From positions 101,364 through 137,987 of the forward strand of contig DYKN01000004.1 of the NCBI GenBank assembly GCA_020722575.1: 36,624 bases of DNA. Direction: 5' to 3'. The notes beneath the pieces are model-generated. The model saw nothing but the letters and a program-made list of their open reading frames with translations, was not told the DNA's origin and did no database searches. Position 1 is the first letter of the stretch. Every line of letters begins with the position of its first letter. Both the position numbers and the translations under genes were made by a program. Origin of the DNA: Rikenella microfusus. Its GTDB lineage: Bacteria; Bacteroidota; Bacteroidia; Bacteroidales; VadinHA17. Positions 9,284-15,387 of the stretch are shown here, piece after piece.

Positions 9284-9769
9284 TCAGATAATAGTTTCAA
9301 TTTTTCCGATATAGCTTTTCAAGGCCATTCTACCTCTGTAAATGTTTATTTTAACCTGACTTTCAGTTTGACCGGTAATCTCACTTATTTCCTTATAACT
9401 GTATCCTTCATAATCGCGAAGGAGTATTGGAATTTTCTGATGTTCCGGGAGCCGCTCAAGTGCGGAATGCAGTATTTCATTCAGATCTGAGTATTGTGAT
9501 TCATATATGCAGTTATTATGTAAATTTATGCTGATAGAAGTAAATCTTTGCTCTTTCCTGATTATATCGATCATGTTATTGTATGCAGTTGAAAATAGCC
9601 AGGCCTTTGCAACATTGAAATCAATTTCGGTAACATGTCTCCACAGTTTTTCATAAGAATCCTGGACGATATCGTTTGCTCTGTCCTCATCTTTAATAGA
9701 GCTTTTAATAAACCTATAAAGTGAGTCGGCGTATTTGTCGACTGTACAATTATATTCCTTAACTGTCAT
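9284..9769 (-). CDS. ECF-type RNA polymerase sigma factor
   Basis: 161 residues, the usual length for an extracytoplasmic-function sigma factor. Region 2 is seen at about 12-75 with DIVQDSYEKLWRH (33-45) and the -10-binding helix KAWLFSTAYNNMIDIIRK. Region 4 is at about 102-152 with LPEHQKIPILLRDYEGYSYK and the helix-turn-helix EISEITGQTESQVKINIYRG. It heads a leftward three-gene unit with a membrane anti-sigma-like protein and an outer-membrane barrel. The sigma factor probably controls its own operon, but no repeated ECF-type promoter could be identified upstream. Confidence 0.93.
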   Translation of the reverse strand: MTVKEYNCTVDKYADSLYRFIKSSIKDEDRANDIVQDSYEKLWRHVTEIDFNVAKAWLFSTAYNNMIDIIRKEQRFTSISINLHNNCIYESQYSDLNEILHSALERLPEHQKIPILLRDYEGYSYKEISEITGQTESQVKINIYRGRMALKSYIGKIETII

Positions 9770-9823
9770 ATATTATCAAGCATAAATAAAGACGGATAAA
9801 AATTCAAAAAGTTACAAAACAGA

Positions 9824-9859
9824 TAAAAAAAGCCGTCTAATTTATTTTAGAGGCGGCTT
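9824..9859 (-). terminator. Rho-independent terminator after the GH16-like gene
   Basis: On the minus strand an imperfect hairpin, AAGCCGCC...GACGGCTT, is followed by a run of seven T. It lies just past the stop of the GH16-like gene (9885) and before the sigma gene, so it should separate the two leftward units. Confidence 0.75.
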
Positions 9860-9884
9860 CTTATAAAGAAAGTAAGTAATTGAA

Positions 9885-11300
9885 TCAATTTTTTGGGGTA
9901 TAAACTCTTACCCAGTCGATTTCCATTGATGTTGTTCCGTTAATAGGTTTGCTGACGCCTCCGGAAAAGTTAAGGTACATTGGTTCCTGAGGAACGTTTT
10001 CTGTTGTGCGGAATGCTTCAACTCCGTTGACTTTCCATATAAGCGATGAAGGGGTCCATTCGAGGGTAAAAATCATGCTTTTGCTGGCATATCCTGCACC
10101 AATCTTTGATTTTATCTGTTTCCCGTTATCAGTAAATAATGAGAACCATATTTTCCCGCCTGAAGTGGTGCATACATTAATATGGGGAGTGCTTTTATCA
10201 CCAACTAGCCAGAAAGAATTACGGGCATTCGGGTCGCCCAGCTTAATTTTGGCAGAGAAAATACCATATTTTTGTCTGAAGGAGGCACCGGTACTTATTA
10301 TTCCGGATGTGTAGCTGAAATCTTTTGTAAAGAATCCTTTTAAAGGCGACCATGCTTTACCGTTAATTTTTTGTTGCTTTGTGGTGATTTTGAGAAAACT
10401 ATGGCGTATTTCAAAGTTTTCTTTCTCAGTGTAAAAATGGAGATCTGTATCAAGTGAATATCTGTCGTGCAATAGTTTTTCACCCCAGAAATAGTTGGTT
10501 AGCCACTTTCCAGCTGCGAGCTTTTCTTCATCAAATTCATCACTGAAAACAAGCTCCCGGCTTTTTAATATATCAAATTTGTCAGAATCTTTAACCTTGA
10601 AATACCAGATAATATCCGGATCTTTCTTCAGGTCAAGATATTCTTTAAGTTGTTTGAATTCGTCAGTTTTTTCAAATCTTTTTTTGTCGAGCAGGAATGC
10701 CTTTTTCTCGAGAAATTCTTTTGATGAAATGTATTCTTTGAGCTCGTTATATCTGGTGAGTCTTGATGATCCGTCGACGTTTAAAAAATTGGCATATTCC
10801 CGTGAATTTTTGAATTTGTAATATTCTTTTATTTCAACAGATGAGTCCATTTGTTTAAATTCCCGGAGTTGTTTCTCATCATCGCTTCCGGCGAATTCTT
10901 TGGATTTCATTTTTTCTTTGAACCCGGATCCTGAAACAAGTTGTTTAAGATTTTCGTATTTGCTTATTTTTTCAGAACCATCGAGGTCACGAAATCTTTT
11001 CAAAGCATCTCCTTCAAGAGTTCTGAAATACATAACAATGTCTTTTGCCTTTTTCAGAGAAATAAACTCTTTCTCTCTGGCATATTCCTCAGAATTTTTA
11101 TAAGAAAGTGTTTCAATTTCTTTTTTCTTCTGCTGGAAACCGGCAGAATTTACAATTTCATGTAATTCATTATATCTTGCCAGCTTTTCAGATTCAGCAA
11201 AAGATTTAAGTTTATTGAATTCTGCTATCAGGGCCTTTTCTTCCTGTTCAATTTTCTCGGTTGAAGGAATCATGCCCAGTAAAAACTTAAGACTTGCCAT
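9885..11300 (-). CDS. Three helical repeats fused to a catalytically dead GH16-like domain
   Basis: 471 residues, with no signal peptide or membrane segment. Residues 37-95, 109-166 and 178-239 are three related charged helical units. Residues about 247-468 look like a GH16/concanavalin-type beta-sandwich: VFSDEFDEEKLAAGKW at the start, KYGIFSAKIKL, NSFWLVGD, then FTLEWTPSSLIWKVNG and IDWVRVYTP at the end. In active GH16 enzymes the catalytic motif ExDxxE follows the FWLLG strand. Here that place reads H373-I-N375-V-C-T378, so both glutamates and the aspartate are gone. It may therefore bind a glycan or protein rather than cut one. The ATG at 11300 is the only good start, and a terminator follows the gene. 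A cytoplasmic location is inferred only from the missing signal peptide. Confidence 0.8.
   Translation of the reverse strand: MASLKFLLGMIPSTEKIEQEEKALIAEFNKLKSFAESEKLARYNELHEIVNSAGFQQKKKEIETLSYKNSEEYAREKEFISLKKAKDIVMYFRTLEGDALKRFRDLDGSEKISKYENLKQLVSGSGFKEKMKSKEFAGSDDEKQLREFKQMDSSVEIKEYYKFKNSREYANFLNVDGSSRLTRYNELKEYISSKEFLEKKAFLLDKKRFEKTDEFKQLKEYLDLKKDPDIIWYFKVKDSDKFDILKSRELVFSDEFDEEKLAAGKWLTNYFWGEKLLHDRYSLDTDLHFYTEKENFEIRHSFLKITTKQQKINGKAWSPLKGFFTKDFSYTSGIISTGASFRQKYGIFSAKIKLGDPNARNSFWLVGDKSTPHINVCTTSGGKIWFSLFTDNGKQIKSKIGAGYASKSMIFTLEWTPSSLIWKVNGVEAFRTTENVPQEPMYLNFSGGVSKPINGTTSMEIDWVRVYTPKN
10584..11192 (-). repeat. Three protein-level repeats of about 70 residues
   Basis: The units start at residues 37, 109 and 178 of the GH16-like protein, a spacing of 72 and 69. 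Shared positions are S-x-x-L/I-x-x-Y-x-x-L at the start, then a GF/EF-x-E/Q-K pair, a xEFxQLKEF-like helix and D/E-I-x-x-Y-F/Y-K at the end. The copies have diverged at DNA level. Confidence 0.75.
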
Positions 11301-11575
11301 AGCATTTTTTTTATTAGAAGCTAAAGATATAAAACTTTTGTTTAAATACTAATTTATTGTTAATGAATATTTAAGTTTTTAAAAACCTGTTTTGTAAAAA
11401 TAATTAAAATGTTCAGACTACCATAGAAGCAAGTAAATTTAACAAAAAAGAACTATTTTATAACTTAAACATGTAGAATGTATGATTTATTACATTTGAA
11501 TGTTAAAAAAAATTAAAATACCAAATAATTATTTCTAATTATTTTTGAGTTTTCATAATTAAATTGAATATTTTT

Positions 11576-11583
11576 TAAATTTG
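11576..11583 (+). promoter_or_regulatory. Candidate -7 box of the Gfo/Idh gene
   Basis: TAAATTTG matches TAnnTTTG and lies 28 bases before the ATG at 11612. No TTG at the usual distance was found. A second match, TATTTTTG, lies at 11540-11547. Confidence 0.35.
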
Positions 11584-11589
11584 TTTTCC

Positions 11590-11601
11590 TTTAACGTTAA
11601 A
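11590..11601. promoter_or_regulatory. Palindrome TTTAACGTTAAA, possible operator
   Basis: A perfect 12-base palindrome with an AACGTT core sits about where transcription from the candidate -7 box would begin, 10 bases before the oxidoreductase ATG. AT-rich palindromes also arise by chance. Confidence 0.3.
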
Positions 11602-11611
11602 ATAAAGTTAT

Positions 11612-12919
11612 ATGAAATCTAACAGAAGAACATTTATAAGAAATGCATCAGCAGCTGCAGCGGCAACGTTGATTCCGTTTGAGGCGTTTTCGATTAGAAG
11701 GTCTGGAGTAGCCCCGAGTGATAGGATTCGGGTTGCTTTAATCGGAGGTAACAGTATGGGATGGAATGATCTGGCTTCTTTCCTGAAGAACAAAGAAGTT
11801 GAATGTGTGGCAATGTGTGATGTTGACCGCAATGTGCTTAACAGGAGGACAGATGATATTATCAAGCTGGGATTTCAGAAGCCCAGGCTTTATGGCGATT
11901 ACAGGAAAATGCTCGAAAGCAAGGATATTGATGTTGTTATAATTGGCACTCCCGATCACTGGCATTGTTTAATGCTTGTTGATTCAATTGAGGCCGGAAA
12001 GCATGTTTATGTTGAAAAGCCCATTGGGAATTCAATTGCAGAGATAAATATTATGCAAAAGGCTGTAAAGAAGCATGGGAAAATGGTTCAGGTAGGTCAA
12101 TGGCAGAGGAGTCAGCCTCATTTTGTCGATGCAATTAATTTTTTGAAATCAGGTAAGCTCGGCAGAATTAGAGTTTGCAAAGCATGGTCGTTTGTTGACT
12201 GGAAAGGTGCAGTACCTAAGGTTCCCGATTCACCCGTTCCTGAAGGTGTTGACTATGACAGATGGTTAGGACCGGCACCAAAAAGGCCTTTTAACAAGAA
12301 TAGGTTTCATTTTACATGGCGCTGGTACTGGGAATATGCCGGTGGCCTTATGACCGATTGGGGTGTTCACCTGATAGATTATATCCTTTACGGTATGAAC
12401 AGGGCAGTACCCACTTCAGTAATGGCAATCGGAGGGAAATATGCTTTCCCGGATGATGACATGGTAACACCAGATACCATGACGGCTGTTTATGATTTCA
12501 ATGACTTTATGATGATTTGGGAACATACTATAGGGATAGGTCTTGGTAACTGGAAACGTCCTCACGGAATGGCTTATACAGGTGAAAATGGCACACTTGT
12601 ACTTGATCGTAACGGATGGGAAGTTTTTCCCGAAAAAAACAGAATGGAGGCTGTTCCGCTTCAGAAAAACAGAGGAACAGGACTTGACCTCCATGTAAGG
12701 AACTTTCTTGATTGCCTTACAAACAATACACCCGAAAAGCTTCATGCAAGCATAGATATTGGAAGAAATGTTGCTCTTGTTGCGCAAATGGGTAATATTG
12801 CATTCAGGACAGGAGAAAAAGTTTACTGGGATAATGCAAAACAGCAATTCACTTCTGCTAATGCCAATAAGTTGATAACTCCAACATATTATAACGGGTA
12901 CAAATTGCCGAGGTATTGA
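11612..12919 (+). CDS. Gfo/Idh/MocA family oxidoreductase with Tat signal
   Basis: 435 residues. The N-terminus (SNRRTFIRNASAAAAATLIP) is a twin-arginine signal, so the folded protein is likely exported with bound cofactor. The Rossmann part follows: RVALIGGNSMGW, DVVIIGTPDHWHCLM and the hallmark EKPIGNS with Lys136. The C-terminal alpha/beta part contains WRWYWEYAGGLMTDWGVHLIDY, typical of the exported Bacteroidota subgroup that acts on sugars or sugar derivatives with NAD(P). Some relatives are glycosidases working by an oxidation step. The substrate cannot be set from sequence. Its end is 11 bases from the end of the PfkB kinase gene on the other strand. Confidence 0.9.
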   Translation: MKSNRRTFIRNASAAAAATLIPFEAFSIRRSGVAPSDRIRVALIGGNSMGWNDLASFLKNKEVECVAMCDVDRNVLNRRTDDIIKLGFQKPRLYGDYRKMLESKDIDVVIIGTPDHWHCLMLVDSIEAGKHVYVEKPIGNSIAEINIMQKAVKKHGKMVQVGQWQRSQPHFVDAINFLKSGKLGRIRVCKAWSFVDWKGAVPKVPDSPVPEGVDYDRWLGPAPKRPFNKNRFHFTWRWYWEYAGGLMTDWGVHLIDYILYGMNRAVPTSVMAIGGKYAFPDDDMVTPDTMTAVYDFNDFMMIWEHTIGIGLGNWKRPHGMAYTGENGTLVLDRNGWEVFPEKNRMEAVPLQKNRGTGLDLHVRNFLDCLTNNTPEKLHASIDIGRNVALVAQMGNIAFRTGEKVYWDNAKQQFTSANANKLITPTYYNGYKLPRY

Positions 12920-12930
12920 TTCAATTGAAA

Positions 12931-13905
12931 TTAAAGTTCTGAGATTTTCTTTCTGATGTCAGGCCAGAGATCTGGAGCGATTCGAGCGCCCGTTATTTCT
13001 ATTACCCGTGCGGCAAGGTATGTTCCATACCAACCACATTTTTCAAGCGGCATATCTTTTGCCAGGCCGTAGAGAAAACCGGCTGCATAAAGATCACCGG
13101 CACCTGTTGTATCGCAGCATTTAACGGGGAATGTCCCTGTTTTTATTATTTTACTGCCGCTTCTGATGTATGAACCTTCTGCCCCAATTTTAACTACTGC
13201 AATATCACATTGTTCTGAAATAATCCTCAACGCTTCCTCAGGCTCAGCACCTGTAAAGGCTTTTGCTTCTTCTCTGTTTGCAAAAACAATATCGGCATAA
13301 TTTTTTATAGTTTCTCTGAATTCATCAATTTTTTCCTCAACCACATTAAAGCTTGCAAGATCAATTGCAATCTTCATTCCAAGTTTTTTAGCAATTAAAC
13401 AGGCTCTGTTGACATAATCGATGTTGTAAATAAGATATCCTTCAATATAAAGGATATCATAATTTCTGAAAACATCCAGGTCTAAGTCTGCTGGGTCAAG
13501 TTCTACAGCTGCTCCTAGGTAGGTGGCGAAGGTTCTTTCATGATCGGGAGTAACTAATGCAACAGCAGTTCCTGTAGGTGTATGGCTCTTCTTAAGATAA
13601 GTTTTAACACCTGATTTTTTAAGTTCGGATTCAAAAAAATTACCAGTTCCGTCATTACCGATTGTTCCTATAAAACCGGCAGGAGTGCCCAGCATCGCCA
13701 GTCCATGTATTGTGTTAGCAGCTGATCCTCCCGAAGAAAATACTGTTTTAAATTCTGTAATTGTTTTTTTGATTTTCTCTGAAAGAGACAGGTCAACAAG
13801 CTGCATGCTGCCTTTTCGAAATGAAAAATGCCTGAGTAAATCTTCATTTTCTATGAAGGTGACAATATCCACCAATGCATTGCCAGTACCAAGAATTTTT
13901 TTCAT
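12931..13905 (-). CDS. PfkB-family carbohydrate/nucleoside kinase (adenosine-kinase-like)
   Basis: 324 residues. The N-terminal ribokinase signature is seen at 58-65 (SSGGSAANT) with the preceding GNALVDI. The C-terminal signature is DTTGAGDLYAAGF (265-277) with catalytic Asp271 and its anion hole. The family phosphorylates sugars or nucleosides with ATP. The early VDIVTFI and SFRKGSMQLVD region resembles the adenosine-kinase-like Bacteroidota branch more than ribokinase or fructokinase, but substrate is uncertain. It is a single gene beside tRNA-Asn, not obviously part of the sugar locus. Confidence 0.9.
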   Translation of the reverse strand: MKKILGTGNALVDIVTFIENEDLLRHFSFRKGSMQLVDLSLSEKIKKTITEFKTVFSSGGSAANTIHGLAMLGTPAGFIGTIGNDGTGNFFESELKKSGVKTYLKKSHTPTGTAVALVTPDHERTFATYLGAAVELDPADLDLDVFRNYDILYIEGYLIYNIDYVNRACLIAKKLGMKIAIDLASFNVVEEKIDEFRETIKNYADIVFANREEAKAFTGAEPEEALRIISEQCDIAVVKIGAEGSYIRSGSKIIKTGTFPVKCCDTTGAGDLYAAGFLYGLAKDMPLEKCGWYGTYLAARVIEITGARIAPDLWPDIRKKISEL

Positions 13906-13920
13906 TTAAAAAATTTTGTT

Positions 13921-13928
13921 CAAAGATA
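13921..13928 (-). promoter_or_regulatory. Candidate -7 box of the PfkB kinase gene
   Basis: The minus strand reads TATCTTTG (TAnnTTTG), 15 bases before the ATG at 13905. The leader would be very short and no -33 element is evident. Confidence 0.3.
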
Positions 13929-13959
13929 TTGTTAAATTCATTAAAAGCCTGTATTTTTG
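13929..13959 (+). promoter_or_regulatory. Promoter of tRNA-Asn
   Basis: TTG (13929-13931), a 20-base spacer, then TATTTTTG (13952-13959) fits the Bacteroidota -33/-7 consensus. Transcription would start near 13965, about 25 bases before the tRNA. Confidence 0.6.
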
Positions 13960-13989
13960 CCTCGCCAATTATAAACACTGGCAGATAAT

Positions 13990-14063
13990 TCCTCAGTAGC
14001 TCAGCTGGTTAGAGCGGCGGACTGTTAATCCGTAGGTCGCAGGTTCGATCCCTGCCTGGGGAG
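13990..14063 (+). tRNA. tRNA-Asn (anticodon GTT)
   Basis: The 74 bases fold as a cloverleaf. The acceptor stem TCCTCAG/CTGGGGA has one T-G pair. The D-arm is GCTC/GAGC, and the anticodon stem GCGGA/TCCGT has the loop CTGTTAA. The T-arm GCAGG/CCTGC has the loop TTCGATC. The discriminator is G and the 3' CCA is not encoded. The anticodon GTT reads Asn codons. Confidence 0.97.
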
Positions 14064-14084
14064 CAAAGAAAGGGAGAGGATTTT

Positions 14085-15095
14085 TTATGTTGACCCTTTA
14101 ATAACGAGTCTGGTTTTAATAATTCTGGTTATATACATTTCAGGTTCTTTATTTTCAATTCTATTAATAAGAAGTTTGACTGCCTCCCGGCCTATTTCAT
14201 ACCCGTGTTGCTCAACAGAAGTCAGAGGAGGATCAGTCAGATCAGAAATCATTCCGCTTGTGAACCCAATAACTGAAATATCCTGAGGAATTTTTAGACC
14301 AAATGATTTGATAATTTTCATGGCTGAAGCAGCTGTAAGATCATTAACTGCAAATATTCCATCAGGACGATTTTCTCTTCGTAAGAGAGCCGGAATTACT
14401 ATTTCTGCAATTTCTGAAGTATCACATCTGATAATATTTTCTTCTTTTACAGGCAAACCTGATTGTGAAAGTGCTCTTATATAACCTTGTTTCCGATCCT
14501 GTCCGATCCTGAGATTTTGAGGACCTGCAAGATGAACTATTTCCCGGCATCCTGTTTCAATAAGGTGTGAAACCGCATTGAAAGCACCTTCTTCGTCATC
14601 AACAATAACCTTGTCGGTATCAATTTCCTCACAAATCCGGTCGAAAAAAACAAGCGGAATACCATGATTTATTATTTTATGAAAATGTTCAAAACTATTG
14701 GTAGTCTTTGACATTGAAATAAGAATGCCATCGGCCCATCCCGAAAGAAGAGTTTCTACAGCCTTAATTTCCTTTTTATAATCTTCATTAGACTGGCAGA
14801 ACATGACCTGGTAATCCGACTCATATGCAATTTCCTCGATGCCAGCAATAACTGTGGAAAAAAAATAATGCACAATCTCTGGCACGATAACGCCAATGGT
14901 TTTGCTCTGTCCAACTTTTAGACTAATGGCAACCGGGTCAGGTCTGTAATTCCATTTTCTGACAAGTTCATTAACAGCTTTTTTTGTTTCGGATGAAATA
15001 TCAGGATGATCTTTAAGTGCTTTCGATACAGTCGAAGGGGATATTCCCAGTTCTCTGGCAATATCCTTAATCGTTACCTGTCCTTTTTTCTGCAT
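14085..15095 (-). CDS. LacI-family transcriptional regulator of the glucan locus
   Basis: 336 residues from the ATG at 15095. A TTG at 15113 would add six residues and is less likely. The N-terminal helix-turn-helix and hinge are textbook LacI (VTIKDIARELGISPSTVSKALKDHPDIS). The periplasmic-binding-protein-like core follows: TIGVIVPEIVHYFFSTVIAGIE, PLVFFDRI, HLAGPQNLRIGQDRKQGY and PDGIFAVNDLTAASAMKIIK. It is divergent from the susC operon and its gene ends next to tRNA-Asn. From position it should sense a maltose-like or phosphorylated sugar and bind the CAAACGTTTG-type sites at 15231 and 33234. Whether it represses or activates is not shown. Confidence 0.93.
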   Translation of the reverse strand: MQKKGQVTIKDIARELGISPSTVSKALKDHPDISSETKKAVNELVRKWNYRPDPVAISLKVGQSKTIGVIVPEIVHYFFSTVIAGIEEIAYESDYQVMFCQSNEDYKKEIKAVETLLSGWADGILISMSKTTNSFEHFHKIINHGIPLVFFDRICEEIDTDKVIVDDEEGAFNAVSHLIETGCREIVHLAGPQNLRIGQDRKQGYIRALSQSGLPVKEENIIRCDTSEIAEIVIPALLRRENRPDGIFAVNDLTAASAMKIIKSFGLKIPQDISVIGFTSGMISDLTDPPLTSVEQHGYEIGREAVKLLINRIENKEPEMYITRIIKTRLVIKGST

Positions 15096-15230
15096 GATTT
15101 GAAATAACGACAATAAAATTACATTTTTTTAATCGTTTTGTTGTAAAAATGAACTTAAAATTCTTAAAGTTGTTTAACAGAACAATAAAAAAATTACATT
15201 TTAAAATTCTTGGGGAATAAATTTTTTTAT

Positions 15231-15252
15231 ATTTCAAACGTTTGCGGTAAAA
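15231..15252. promoter_or_regulatory. LacI-type operator between lacI-family gene and susC
   Basis: Contains the perfect palindrome CAAACGTTTG (15235-15244), the core expected for LacI-family proteins. The 22-base stretch matches 33234-33255 at 20 positions, including non-palindromic flanks (ATTT on the left, CGG then AAAA on the right). It lies about 35 bases upstream of the susC -33 element and about 135 bases from either gene start. Confidence 0.65.
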
Positions 15253-15287
15253 TGTTCTTAAATTATTGAAAATTAATGAATTTACTA

Positions 15288-15317
15288 TTGCTTTATAATT
15301 ATTTTTTTATACCTTTG
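15288..15317 (+). promoter_or_regulatory. susC operon promoter
   Basis: TTG (15288-15290), exactly 19 bases, then TACCTTTG (15310-15317) fits the Bacteroidota sigma consensus. The predicted start is near 15323, giving a leader of about 65 bases before susC. Confidence 0.65.
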
Positions 15318-15387
15318 AATGAAAATTTTTTTGTTCAAAAATAGAGTTTCTAACTAAGGAGGAATAATTAATTAAATTTTACATCCT

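Larger units (their letters stand above)
11301..11611. other. Divergent AT-rich intergenic region
   Basis: 311 bases between the leftward GH16-like gene and the rightward oxidoreductase. It is very AT-rich. It holds a candidate rightward -7 box (11576-11583) and a 12-base perfect palindrome (11590-11601). No small gene or RNA is visible. Confidence 0.6.

Noticed and set aside
12416..12847. 143-codon open frame on the minus strand
   Set aside because: It lies opposite the Gfo/Idh/MocA gene, whose motifs are clear.
14064..14100. AAAGGG...CCCTTT pairing after tRNA-Asn as a terminator
   Set aside because: The loop is about 20 bases and the T run lies inside it, not after the stem.
15319..15357. 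Twelve-codon leader frame (MKIFLFKNRVSN) ending just before AGGAGG upstream of susC
   Set aside because: Its ATG lies two bases after the predicted -7 box, so it would fall before the transcript start. The length is too short to support without other evidence.
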